A stretch of DNA of 62,501 bases from Nitrosovibrio sp. Nv4. Its GTDB lineage: Bacteria; Pseudomonadota; Gammaproteobacteria; Burkholderiales; SG8-39. Below the pieces are notes generated by a model. That model had not been told where the DNA came from. It ran no database searches and worked only from the letters and a program-made list of their open reading frames with translations. Location: contig CAMDRF010000004.1 of NCBI GenBank assembly GCA_945906765.1, positions 1 through 62,501 on the forward strand, read 5' to 3'. Position numbers and translations under genes: made by a program. How positions within the stretch are numbered: the stretch's first letter is position 1; each line of letters starts with the position of its first letter. Below, piece by piece: positions 19,710 through 27,800 of this stretch.

Positions 19710-20282
19710 TTATTTCTGCTCCAGCACCCAGCCGGTAAGGCGCTTCAGGTCGGCATCGGAGAGGCCCGGGTTCGGCGGCATCGGCACCTGGCCCCAGACG
19801 CCCTGGCCGCCGGCGCGGATTCTCGCGGCGAGCCGCTGCGGCGCCGTCGCGTCCGAAGAATATTTCGCTGCGATTTCCCTGAAGGAAGGGCCGACGACGC
19901 GCTGCGCGAGCGTGTGGCAGCCGGTGCATGCATGGGCATTGAGCAGCTTCTGCATCGGGTCGGCGCCGCCGGCGGCAAGCGTGTCAGGCGAGGGCGGCGG
20001 GGCGGGATCGCGGCCGTAGTAGGCCGCGAGATAGTCGAGGATGATCGCGATCTCGGCGTCATCCATCGGCGTGCCGCGCTCCTTCATGTTCTTCAGGTTG
20101 TCGGCCCACTCGCCGCGCGACAGCGGCGTGCGGCGGATGTGCTGCAGCTCGTGGCAGATCTTGCACTTGTTCTCGGTCAGGGTGGAACCCGGACCGGAGA
20201 TTAGTTTGTCCTGGTCCTGGGGCGTGCCTGCCGGGGAAAAGATTCCGAGGAAAACGAGGACAAGCAACTTATCAAGCCTCAA
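19710..20282 (-). CDS. Diheme cytochrome c
   Basis: Two CxxCH motifs (CKICH, CTGCH) and a hydrophobic N-terminus; overlaps stop of upstream Mo-oxidoreductase; TTG start proposed. Confidence 0.75.
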   Translation of the reverse strand: MRLDKLLVLVFLGIFSPAGTPQDQDKLISGPGSTLTENKCKICHELQHIRRTPLSRGEWADNLKNMKERGTPMDDAEIAIILDYLAAYYGRDPAPPPSPDTLAAGGADPMQKLLNAHACTGCHTLAQRVVGPSFREIAAKYSSDATAPQRLAARIRAGGQGVWGQVPMPPNPGLSDADLKRLTGWVLEQK

Positions 20283-21519
20283 CCAGCACTCCCACGCGGT
20301 GCACGCCGTTCCAGAAGTAGCCCAGCGGGTTCCAGGCGGACACCATCGGCTGCGCGTTGCCGCGGTCGTCCCAGGCGCGCGCAACGAAGGTCATGTACCC
20401 GAAGCGTTGCGGCTGGTAGTCGAAGGTGAAGGTGCGCCAGGCGTACCGGTCGCCGCGCGAGGCGAGTCGCGCGCGTTGCCAGGTCACGCCTTCGTCCACC
20501 GAAATCTCCACGCGGTCGATCGAGCCTTCGCCGACCCAGGCGCGGCCGCGCACCGTGATGCGCCCCGAGCCCTTGACGCGCGAATTCGGCGCGGGGAATG
20601 TGATCATCGACTTCACCGGCCAGGCTTCGGTCGAAACCGCGTCGGGCGGCATTTTCTGGCCGGGTTCGACCGGCCATTTCGGCATCACGTAGCTGCTCGT
20701 CATGTAGGCGCCCTTGAACGGCGCGTCCAGCACGTGCAGCGTGGTCACCCACTTGGTCGATGCCGAGCCCACCCAGCCCGGCACCACCAGGCGCAAGGGA
20801 TAGCCGTGAACCTTCGGCAGCGGCGCGCCGTTCATGTCCCAGGCGATGAGCGTGTTCTCCTCCATCGCCTTGGCGAGCGGCACCGAGCGGATCACCGGCG
20901 CCGCGGTCGCGATCATCCCCGGGTCGCCGCCCTGTCCGGCGACATGCGCGGCGCCGGACTTCAATCCGGCGGCCTTGAGCAGGCCGGCAAGCCGCACGCC
21001 GGTCCACGCCGGGCAACCCATGCCGCCGGTCTGGCTCCAGGGCGTACCGCTCGCGGCCGGCAGGTAGTTGGTGCGGCCCGCGCCGGCGCACTCGAGCATG
21101 CCTCGCAGGGTCACGGCGGGAAAAGCCTTCTTCAGTTCGTCGAGCGAGAACGACAGCTCCTTGTCCACCAGGCCTTTCACCGTGAGCCGGTGCTGCGCGG
21201 CGTCGATGTCCGGGTTCAGCAGGTTGTTGCGCACGAACATGCGGTCATTCGGCGTGACGTCGAAGTCGTGCTCGTGCGCCGGCACCGAGCCGGTGAGCGG
21301 GCGCTCGGAGTGGTACTGCATCGCGGCATGCTTCTCGCGCTTGATGGCGTCGTTGCCGATCGTGCCGGCCGGCGCGGCGGGCGCCGCGGCCGGCTTGTCC
21401 TGCGCCAGCGCATCACCGATCGCGGCGAGCGCTCCGGCACCTGCGGCCCGGGTCAGAAAACTGCGGCGTGATTGGTCAGGTCTGCGGTCTTCCATGGAAC
21501 CTCCTCGTTCGGTAAGCAC
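20272..21519 (-). CDS. Sulfite oxidase-family molybdopterin-dependent oxidoreductase (SorA/SorT/SoxC-like, Tat-exported)
   Basis: RRSFLTRAAGAGALAA Tat signal; LRGMLECAGAGRTNYLP (Cys ligand region); Mo-co dimerisation domain at C-terminus. Confidence 0.8.
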   Translation of the reverse strand: MLTERGGSMEDRRPDQSRRSFLTRAAGAGALAAIGDALAQDKPAAAPAAPAGTIGNDAIKREKHAAMQYHSERPLTGSVPAHEHDFDVTPNDRMFVRNNLLNPDIDAAQHRLTVKGLVDKELSFSLDELKKAFPAVTLRGMLECAGAGRTNYLPAASGTPWSQTGGMGCPAWTGVRLAGLLKAAGLKSGAAHVAGQGGDPGMIATAAPVIRSVPLAKAMEENTLIAWDMNGAPLPKVHGYPLRLVVPGWVGSASTKWVTTLHVLDAPFKGAYMTSSYVMPKWPVEPGQKMPPDAVSTEAWPVKSMITFPAPNSRVKGSGRITVRGRAWVGEGSIDRVEISVDEGVTWQRARLASRGDRYAWRTFTFDYQPQRFGYMTFVARAWDDRGNAQPMVSAWNPLGYFWNGVHRVGVLVEA

Positions 21520-21527
21520 AATCGAGA

Positions 21528-22133
21528 TTAGATAAACAGGCTTACGTCAGCATCGCGCGCCATCGGCAGGAAGTGCGCCGCGCCGCAGTACTCCTTCACT
21601 TCCGGAATGAAATCGTCGCGCGTGTAGCCGAACAGGTCCACCGTCATCTGGCAGCCGATCAGCTTGACGCCGCCTTCGATGCACGCCTCGCGCAACTCGG
21701 CCACGCCGGCGACCCCCTTGTTCTGGATGGTCTGCTTCATCAATGCCGTGGCCATCGTTTCGAAGCCCGGCACGATGGCCTGCACGGCGTTCGGAATGTT
21801 CCAGTTGATCCCCTTGAACCAGTCCGGGCCGAAGGGCATCTTCATCGGCATGCCGGGGTTGCCGAGCGGGCTTACCTTCAGGTCGCTGATGTCCTTGCGC
21901 AGCAGGCCCAGCCCGTAGAAGGTGAAGAACATCGACACGTCCCAACCCATTGCCCCGGCGGTCGAGGCGAGGATGAACGGCGGATAGGCCCAATCGAGCG
22001 TGCCCTTGGTGGAGATGATGGTCATCGAGGGCGTTTTCGCGGCCCGCAGCTCGGCGAGCTTCTGTGGCAGCAGGGCGTCGAGACGCTCGGCGATCAGCCG
22101 GTCGAGCGCGGCGGTGTCGGGTTGCGCAGCCAT
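21528..22133 (-). CDS. dsrE2: DsrE2 family protein
   Basis: TIISTKGTLDWAYPPFILASTAGAMGWDVSMFFTFYGLGLLRK...IGCQMTVDLFGY. Confidence 0.85.
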   Translation of the reverse strand: MAAQPDTAALDRLIAERLDALLPQKLAELRAAKTPSMTIISTKGTLDWAYPPFILASTAGAMGWDVSMFFTFYGLGLLRKDISDLKVSPLGNPGMPMKMPFGPDWFKGINWNIPNAVQAIVPGFETMATALMKQTIQNKGVAGVAELREACIEGGVKLIGCQMTVDLFGYTRDDFIPEVKEYCGAAHFLPMARDADVSLFI

Positions 22134-22174
22134 GGCGGCCTTCCTTGGGCGTTGCTGAAATTAAAAAAAGCCTA

Positions 22175-22191
22175 ATACCCTCCAAGAGTAT
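22175..22191. promoter_or_regulatory. Candidate CsoR/RcnR-family operator 1 (dsrE2 promoter)
   Basis: ATACCCTCCAAGAGTAT, inverted repeat ATACyCT/AGrGTAT, 42-58 bp upstream of the dsrE2 ATG. Confidence 0.5.
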
Positions 22192-22288
22192 ATGCAAGAA
22201 CTTTCATGTGCCGCACAGCAGCATAAAAGGCATTGTTCGGCCAATAAAATTTATCTTTATCCGCGCTTGCGCGGGGTTGGCGCGGAAG

Positions 22289-22304
22289 ATACCATACCCG
22301 GTAT
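22289..22304. promoter_or_regulatory. Candidate CsoR/RcnR-family operator 2 (regulator promoter/RBS)
   Basis: ATACC-ATACCC-GGTAT inverted repeat just upstream of AGGAGG and ATG at 22318. Confidence 0.5.
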
Positions 22305-22317
22305 AGGAGGCGGCACG

Positions 22318-22593
22318 ATGTCCGGACCCCGCATGCACGATCCCAAGGAAAAACAGGCGATGCTCGCGCGGCTGGCGCGCGTCGAGGGGCAGGTGCGCGC
22401 GCTCCAGCGCATGATCGGGCGCGACGAGGAGTGCGAGGCGATCGCGCAGCAGCTTTCGGCGTCGCGCAAGGCGCTCGACCGCGCGTTCTACGAGATGGTC
22501 GCCTGCATGATCCGGCACGGCGCGCAGGCGCGCGGCGGCGCGCGCGTAGCGGGCGCCGGACAGGTTGCCGATCTACTCGCGCGTTACGCGTAA
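22318..22593 (+). CDS. CsoR/RcnR/CstR (DUF156) family transcriptional regulator
   Basis: RLARVEGQVRALQRMIGRDEECEAIAQQLSASRKALDRAFYEMVACMIRH; start at 22318 rather than 22192. Confidence 0.85.
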   Translation: MSGPRMHDPKEKQAMLARLARVEGQVRALQRMIGRDEECEAIAQQLSASRKALDRAFYEMVACMIRHGAQARGGARVAGAGQVADLLARYA

Positions 22594-22622
22594 ACTTTCG
22601 GACAAATGGAGGTGAATACCGC

Positions 22623-22850
22623 ATGAACTTTGACAAAGAACTCGACGCCCGCGGGCTGAACTGCCCGCTGCCGATCCTGAAAGCGAAGAAATCGCTCAAC
22701 GACATGCAATCCGGGCAGGTGCTGAAGATCGTCGCCACCGATCCGGGCTCGGTGAAGGATTTTCAGGCTTTTTCCAAACAGACGGGCAACGAACTCCTGT
22801 CGCAGACCGAGGCGAACAAGGAATTCATCGTCTTCCTCAGGCGCAAGTAG
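22623..22850 (+). CDS. tusA: Sulfur carrier protein TusA
   Basis: LDARGLNCPLPILKAKKSLNDMQSGQVLKI. Confidence 0.92.
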   Translation: MNFDKELDARGLNCPLPILKAKKSLNDMQSGQVLKIVATDPGSVKDFQAFSKQTGNELLSQTEANKEFIVFLRRK

Positions 22851-22851
22851 C

Positions 22852-23220
22852 CTAGGCGACGCTGCCGAAGCCCTTGTCGATGGCGCCGGCCGGCGCCTTG
22901 AGCCCCGCGATCCGGCAACCTTGGGCCACCGGCCCCGCGGGAAAGAGCACGTAGAGATGCCGGATGCCGCCCTGGCGATGAAATTTTTCATCGAGCGCGT
23001 CGTGCAGTTCGCGCAGTTTGACGGCGGTCGCCTCGTGCTTGGCGTAGTACTCGTGCAGGGCGCGCAACGCTGCCCAGTGGTCTTCGCCGATCTCCAAGCC
23101 TTCCTGCCGCGCGACCTCGCCGGCGGTCGCCGGCGTCCAGCCCTCCGGCGCGTGAGGGAATCGAGGGTCCCTGCTCGCGCCGCGTCCGCCGCCGACGATC
23201 TCATCCATCAGACTCGTCAT
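22852..23220 (-). CDS. DsrC/TusE-family protein retaining only the inner C-terminal Cys
   Basis: GLEIGEDHWAALRALHEYYAKH...C-terminus QGCRIAGLKAPAGAIDKGFGSVA lacks the penultimate Cys. Confidence 0.8.
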   Translation of the reverse strand: MTSLMDEIVGGGRGASRDPRFPHAPEGWTPATAGEVARQEGLEIGEDHWAALRALHEYYAKHEATAVKLRELHDALDEKFHRQGGIRHLYVLFPAGPVAQGCRIAGLKAPAGAIDKGFGSVA

Positions 23221-23250
23221 GTCCCTATCCTTTCAGGGGGAAAACCTGCC

Positions 23251-23739
23251 TCAACGCTTGCGGATCTGGAACTGGTATTCGCCGGGCGCGCTTTCCCGCG
23301 CATCGGCAAGTTCCAGGCCGGTCGCCTTCACCCAGCTGCGCACGTCCGCCCTGATGCCCGGGCAGTCGCTGATGAGTTGCAGCACTTCACCCTTGCCCAT
23401 GCCGTTCAACAGCTTCTTCGCCTCGACGATGGGGCCCGGGCAGGTGGCGCCGCGCACATCGAGCACGGCATTGGGAGAGACGCGCCGCGCCTTGCCCTTG
23501 CGGATGTAATACCCGGTTGCGCCTCGCGCCAGTTTCCTGGTTTTCACGATCTCGACGTCGGCATACTTGGGCCAGGAATAGAGGTCGTCCCTGGTAGAGG
23601 GACAATCGGAAACCAGCAACATCACTTCGCCCGCAAGCAGATCGTCGAGCACTCGCTTGGCGCCCAGCATCGGCCCCGGGCAGGCGGAGCCCTTCATGTC
23701 GAGGGTGACGTGCGGTTTTGGAGAGGTTGCCTTGACCAT
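23251..23739 (-). CDS. Tandem TusA-TusA domain fusion protein
   Basis: Two CPGP motifs in one ORF: DMKGSACPGPMLGAKRVL and DVRGATCPGPIVEAKKLL; internal start MVKATSPK favoured over 23763. Confidence 0.85.
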   Translation of the reverse strand: MVKATSPKPHVTLDMKGSACPGPMLGAKRVLDDLLAGEVMLLVSDCPSTRDDLYSWPKYADVEIVKTRKLARGATGYYIRKGKARRVSPNAVLDVRGATCPGPIVEAKKLLNGMGKGEVLQLISDCPGIRADVRSWVKATGLELADARESAPGEYQFQIRKR

Positions 23740-23835
23740 AGCGGCGCGCGAGCCATGCAGCACTAGAACGGGTGAGTATATACCGCTGGGACAATGCGTT
23801 GCCGTTTGCGCGGGAGGTCGCCATGGAAGTCTTGC

Positions 23836-24420
23836 TCAGCGGGGCGCGGTATCAACCGTCTGTTCGACCAGTTTCTTGATAACGCGCGCCATTTCCGGTG
23901 CCTCGATGTCCATCATCTGCTCGACCACCCACTTGTTGTCACCGCTCGCCATGGCATCGGACACCCTGGTGGCGAAATAGCGCAGGCAGGCAAAGCCAGG
24001 CTCTCCGTCGGGGCACTCGAAGCCGGCGTACTCCGCGAAGCGGGTGTTGAGCAGCTCGATGAATGGTTTGCGGTATTCCCCCGGTCCGAACAGATCCAGC
24101 TGGTTGTTTTCCATGGTCGCCGCCAGGTGGCCCGCCAGCTCGCCGATGAGCGTGGCGCGGTCGGCCTCGCCCAGCTTGCCGTACACCGCGCGGTCTACGA
24201 GTTGAACGAGAAAAGCAATGAACTCGGTGAGCACACCGGTCACCAGCCGGTCCGAGCCGAAGCGAAAGCCCTCTTTCTCCATGTGCTTGAAGATCTCGAG
24301 CGAGATCTTCCAGACGTTCGCGCCGATCACGCCCGCTCGCTCGGCGAGCGTGCGCGCGCGTTTGTTGCGCCAGCGGGTTTTGGCGAGCGCCAGCGTAGGG
24401 CGGCTGCTGATGATGGCCAT
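23836..24420 (-). CDS. Hypothetical protein
   Basis: 194-aa ORF with protein-like composition; no family recognised. Confidence 0.5.
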   Translation of the reverse strand: MAIISSRPTLALAKTRWRNKRARTLAERAGVIGANVWKISLEIFKHMEKEGFRFGSDRLVTGVLTEFIAFLVQLVDRAVYGKLGEADRATLIGELAGHLAATMENNQLDLFGPGEYRKPFIELLNTRFAEYAGFECPDGEPGFACLRYFATRVSDAMASGDNKWVVEQMMDIEAPEMARVIKKLVEQTVDTAPR

Positions 24421-24471
24421 GGTTGCCGGTCAATGCACTATATTCGGGAATAATAGACCCGGGAGCGAAGC

Positions 24472-24912
24472 ATGTCTGAACTGAATATGGAGCTCTCGAG
24501 CGGCATCGCCGCCTTCGAGGCCAAGGAGTTCGCGAGGGCGATGCAGCTGCTGGAGCCGCTCGCCGAGCAGGGCGATCCTCAGGCGCAATACCGCGTTGCG
24601 ATCATGGCCCAGGTGGGCCTGGGCATGGTGAAAAACTGCGCGCGCGCGGTCAAATGGATGCGCGCCGCCGCGGAACAGGGTTTTGGTCTCGCGCAGCACG
24701 GCCTGGGCTTCATGTACTTCCAGGGCGAATGCACCAAGGGCGACCCGGCGGAAGCCGCAAGATGGTTCCGGCTGGCCGCTGCGCAGGGCATGGCGGGATC
24801 GCAAGCGACGCTCGCGACGATGTACGAAAAGGGCGTGGGCGTGGAGCGCGACGCGGCCGAGGCCGCCAAATGGCGCGCGCTGGCCGAGAAGGACTCCTGT
24901 GCTTCGCCCTAA
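24472..24912 (+). CDS. Sel1/TPR-like repeat protein
   Basis: GDPQAQYRVAIM, GFGLAQHGLGFMYFQGE, GMAGSQATLATMYEKG repeats. Confidence 0.8.
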   Translation: MSELNMELSSGIAAFEAKEFARAMQLLEPLAEQGDPQAQYRVAIMAQVGLGMVKNCARAVKWMRAAAEQGFGLAQHGLGFMYFQGECTKGDPAEAARWFRLAAAQGMAGSQATLATMYEKGVGVERDAAEAAKWRALAEKDSCASP

Positions 24913-24932
24913 CGCGCGAGTGTGTTCCGCCC

Positions 24933-25130
24933 TTACTTCCTGATCCAGGCCTCGAAGCCGGCGGAGTTTTTCTCCAGGCCGTGCGCGTAGCCGGCTTCAT
25001 AGGCTTCGTTCAGGCGCTGCTCCTCGCGCTTCGGGTTGTGCAAAAATCCGCCGGCCCAGCCGTTGATGTACTCCGGATCGACGCCCTGCTTCTGCATCCG
25101 GTCGACGGTGTCGTAGTAAGGATTGCTCAT
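24933..25130 (-). CDS. Small hypothetical protein (65 aa)
   Basis: MSNPYYDTVDRMQKQGVDPEYINGWAGGFLHNPKREEQRLNEAYEAGYAHGLEKN. Confidence 0.5.
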   Translation of the reverse strand: MSNPYYDTVDRMQKQGVDPEYINGWAGGFLHNPKREEQRLNEAYEAGYAHGLEKNSAGFEAWIRK

Positions 25131-25207
25131 GAGGTGCGCGCTTTCCTGTATTCGAGTCAGCCTATGGTAATGGATGTCCGGGAACGTTCAACCATGCCGG
25201 AAGAGAT

Positions 25208-25531
25208 ATGCGATTCAAGGTGATCGTCGGCGAGCAGGTCTATGCGGTGGAGGTGCCCGACGATCTGCTGCGCGAGGCGGGGGATTTCCACGCCAGGCTG
25301 GACCGCGACATGGACCGCGGCTGGCAGATGAGCCGCGAATTCGTGGCGTGGCCTGACCGGCTGCAACGCTGCCAGATCGTCGCCGACAAACTGCTCACCG
25401 GCATCATGCAGGGCAACGAGTCGACGGCGATGCTGATGGCCGGCTACATCGCGCTGCGCATGCCCGGCGCCATCGGAGTGGACGTTGACGCCTCGGGTGA
25501 GATGCAAAACACCGAGTTGCTCTACGGCTGA
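25208..25531 (+). CDS. Hypothetical protein, first gene of oxygenase operon
   Basis: 107-aa ORF 3 bp upstream of the 2OG oxygenase gene. Confidence 0.55.
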   Translation: MRFKVIVGEQVYAVEVPDDLLREAGDFHARLDRDMDRGWQMSREFVAWPDRLQRCQIVADKLLTGIMQGNESTAMLMAGYIALRMPGAIGVDVDASGEMQNTELLYG

Positions 25532-25534
25532 GTC

Positions 25535-26128
25535 ATGGCGTTTTCCAGCGCAGCGATTCTCGAAGTCAAACCCCTGAGTTTCATCTATGAGATGGAGCGC
25601 GCGCTGTCGCCCGACGTGTGCCTCGAAACGATCCGGCGCTTCGAGGCCCGCGCCGATCAGCAGCTTGCCGGGCGCATCGGCCAGGCCGGTACGGAGGCCC
25701 CGGAGGTGAAGCGCTCGACCGACCTGCGCATCAGCGGACGGGAGGACTGGCGCGACATCGACCGGACCCTGTCTCGGCAGCTCGTCGACACGTTCAACGA
25801 GTTCGCGCGCGAATTCCCCTTCTTTGCCGCCAACTCCTTCAAGGATATCGGCTACAACCTGCAGCGCACGCTGCCCGGCGAGTATTACCACTGGCACGTG
25901 GATGCCGGTCCGGGGCCGTTCAGCGAGCGTCAACTGGTTGCGATCTGGTACCTTAACGATGTCCCGGGGCCGGGAGGCGAGACCGAGTTTCCGCTGCAAG
26001 AAGTCACGATCCGGCCGGCGCAGGGCAAGCTGATCCTGTTCCCGCCGTTCTGGACCCACGTGCATCGCGGCGTCACACTGGAAAAAGGCGTCAAGTACAT
26101 CGCCACCACATGGATCTGTTTCGCGTAA
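25535..26128 (+). CDS. 2OG-Fe(II) oxygenase superfamily protein
   Basis: YYHWHVDAG...GGETEFPL..RPAQGKLILFPPFWTHVHRG: HxD...H facial triad pattern. Confidence 0.8.
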   Translation: MAFSSAAILEVKPLSFIYEMERALSPDVCLETIRRFEARADQQLAGRIGQAGTEAPEVKRSTDLRISGREDWRDIDRTLSRQLVDTFNEFAREFPFFAANSFKDIGYNLQRTLPGEYYHWHVDAGPGPFSERQLVAIWYLNDVPGPGGETEFPLQEVTIRPAQGKLILFPPFWTHVHRGVTLEKGVKYIATTWICFA

Positions 26129-26140
26129 CCCTGAGACCGC

Positions 26141-26815
26141 ATGCTGCTCCTCCTTCCTGCCGCACTTAGAGCCGACGAACTGGCACTCGTGCGCGCCCTG
26201 CTCGCGGCCGCGCGCTTCGTCGATGGGCGGCTTTCGGCGGGCGCCGTCGCGCGGCGCGTCAAGCACAATGAGGAGATGGACCCCGCCGCGCAGGATCTGG
26301 AACGGCTCAACCGCGTGGTCATGGGCGGCCTCGCGCGCCATCCGGTGTATCGGGCCGGCGCCCTGCCCCTGCACGTGGCGGGTCCTCTGTACGCGCGCTA
26401 CCGCCCCGGCATGACCTATGGCGATCACCTCGACGACCCGATCATGGGCGCCGACGGGGTGAAATACCGTTCGGATATCGCGCTGACGGTTTTTCTGAAT
26501 TCGCCGGATGAGTACGATGGCGGCGAGCTGGTGATCCGCAGCGCGGCGGGCGAGCAGGTGGTGAAGCTGGCGGCCGGCGACGCGGTGCTCTATCCGGCCG
26601 GCAACATTCATCACGTGAGCCCGGTTACCCGCGGCGAGCGCCTCGTGGCGGTCACCTGGGTGCAGAGCCTGGTGCGCGACGCGGCGCGGCGCGAGTTGCT
26701 TTACGGCCTGAATGCGGCGCGCGAGAAGCTGCTGCGGGACGCACCCGAGGCGGCGGAAACGGGGCAGGTCAATGCCGCTTACCTGAACCTGATTCGCATG
26801 TGGTCGGACCTTTGA
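26141..26815 (+). CDS. PKHD-type hydroxylase (PiuC/YbiX-like)
   Basis: GMTYGDHLDDPIMG...RSDIALTVFLNSPDEYDGGELVI...AVLYPAGNIHHVSPVTRGERLVAVTWVQSLVRD. Confidence 0.9.
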   Translation: MLLLLPAALRADELALVRALLAAARFVDGRLSAGAVARRVKHNEEMDPAAQDLERLNRVVMGGLARHPVYRAGALPLHVAGPLYARYRPGMTYGDHLDDPIMGADGVKYRSDIALTVFLNSPDEYDGGELVIRSAAGEQVVKLAAGDAVLYPAGNIHHVSPVTRGERLVAVTWVQSLVRDAARRELLYGLNAAREKLLRDAPEAAETGQVNAAYLNLIRMWSDL

Positions 26816-26825
26816 GGCGGGCGCG

Positions 26826-27116
26826 ATGAGTGATTCGGAAGCATCCATGGAGGCGCGGATCCTGCAGGCGGTGAAGCTGACCCTCGCCAATGTCATCAAG
26901 GACACGGCCACGCCTCACGGCATGCGTCATCCGTTGTCGGACGGCACCATTCAGGATCTGCGCCAGTGCCTTGCACTCATCAGCGCGCGAGAGCGCGAAC
27001 TCGCGCAGGCCGCAGGCAAGGCGGCGGACGAGAAACCACACTACGCCGACGAGCCGGCGCGCGGGGATACGGTGGTCCACTTCTACAGAAAGAAACCCAC
27101 CGGGGAAGAAACATAA
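26826..27116 (+). CDS. Hypothetical protein (96 aa)
   Basis: Same-strand ORF between the PKHD hydroxylase and S24-like genes. Confidence 0.5.
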   Translation: MSDSEASMEARILQAVKLTLANVIKDTATPHGMRHPLSDGTIQDLRQCLALISARERELAQAAGKAADEKPHYADEPARGDTVVHFYRKKPTGEET

Positions 27117-27120
27117 AATA

Positions 27121-27435
27121 ATGGCAGATAACAGTTGCGGCGCGCTCGAACCCTATGCCCTGCGCGTGCTGGGCGACAGCATGGAGCCCGAGTTCGCCGA
27201 TGGCTGCGTCGTCATCATCGACCCGGGCTACGCGCCGCGCGACGGTTCCTACGTGGTGGTCGAATTCGCGGGCGACGTCTTTTTCCGTCAGTTGGTATTC
27301 GACGGCGAGCGCCGTTTTTTGAAACCCCTCAATCCGAAGTACGGTGGTTTCGAGCTGACCCCGCCCTACACCGTCCGCGGCGGCGTGGTGCAGCAGAGAG
27401 GCCGGCGCCGCTCGCAGCACAGACACTACGATTAA
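27121..27435 (+). CDS. S24/S26 (LexA-like) peptidase-fold protein
   Basis: GDSMEPEFADGCVVIIDPGYAPRDGSYVVVEFAGDVFFRQL: Ser motif present, expected catalytic Lys replaced by Arg. Confidence 0.7.
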   Translation: MADNSCGALEPYALRVLGDSMEPEFADGCVVIIDPGYAPRDGSYVVVEFAGDVFFRQLVFDGERRFLKPLNPKYGGFELTPPYTVRGGVVQQRGRRRSQHRHYD

Positions 27436-27441
27436 GCGGCG

Positions 27442-27783
27442 TCAGTACCCGCCCTTGCGCAGGCTCTCGGGCAGCCCGGCGATCTTGCCCGCCTGCTTGG
27501 AGGGGTTGCCGGGGTAAAGATCGAACAGGGTCTTGTTGTCCACCTTGCGGCCTGGCCATTTTTCCTGTATTGCCTTGAGGATCGCGCGGTTGTTCGGTTG
27601 TTCGCCGTTGTGGTTGACATAGGCATCGCGCAGGTACTCGATCACGTCCCAGTGGTCCTGCGTAAGGGTGATCCCCTCGGCGGTCGCGATTACCTCAGCG
27701 ACGGCCCTGTCCCAATCGTCCAGCGATTCCAGAAAGCCGTTCTCCGTCGTCGCAATCTGCTTGCCATTCACTTCGTACGCCAT
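27442..27783 (-). CDS. DsrC/TusE-family protein without cysteine in the C-terminal arm
   Basis: NGKQIATTENGFLESLDDWDRAVAEVIATAEGITLTQDHWDVIEYLRDAYVNH...QAGKIAGLPESLRKGGY. Confidence 0.88.
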   Translation of the reverse strand: MAYEVNGKQIATTENGFLESLDDWDRAVAEVIATAEGITLTQDHWDVIEYLRDAYVNHNGEQPNNRAILKAIQEKWPGRKVDNKTLFDLYPGNPSKQAGKIAGLPESLRKGGY

Positions 27784-27800
27784 GATCTCCTCCGCTGTGC

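Noticed and set aside
22192-22317. Upstream extension of the CsoR-family ORF
   Set aside because: Contains the promoter/operator region and a good RBS precedes the ATG at 22318
25157-26911. 584-aa minus-strand ORF opposite the oxygenase cluster
   Set aside because: Overlaps three well-supported plus-strand genes; composition typical of antisense translation
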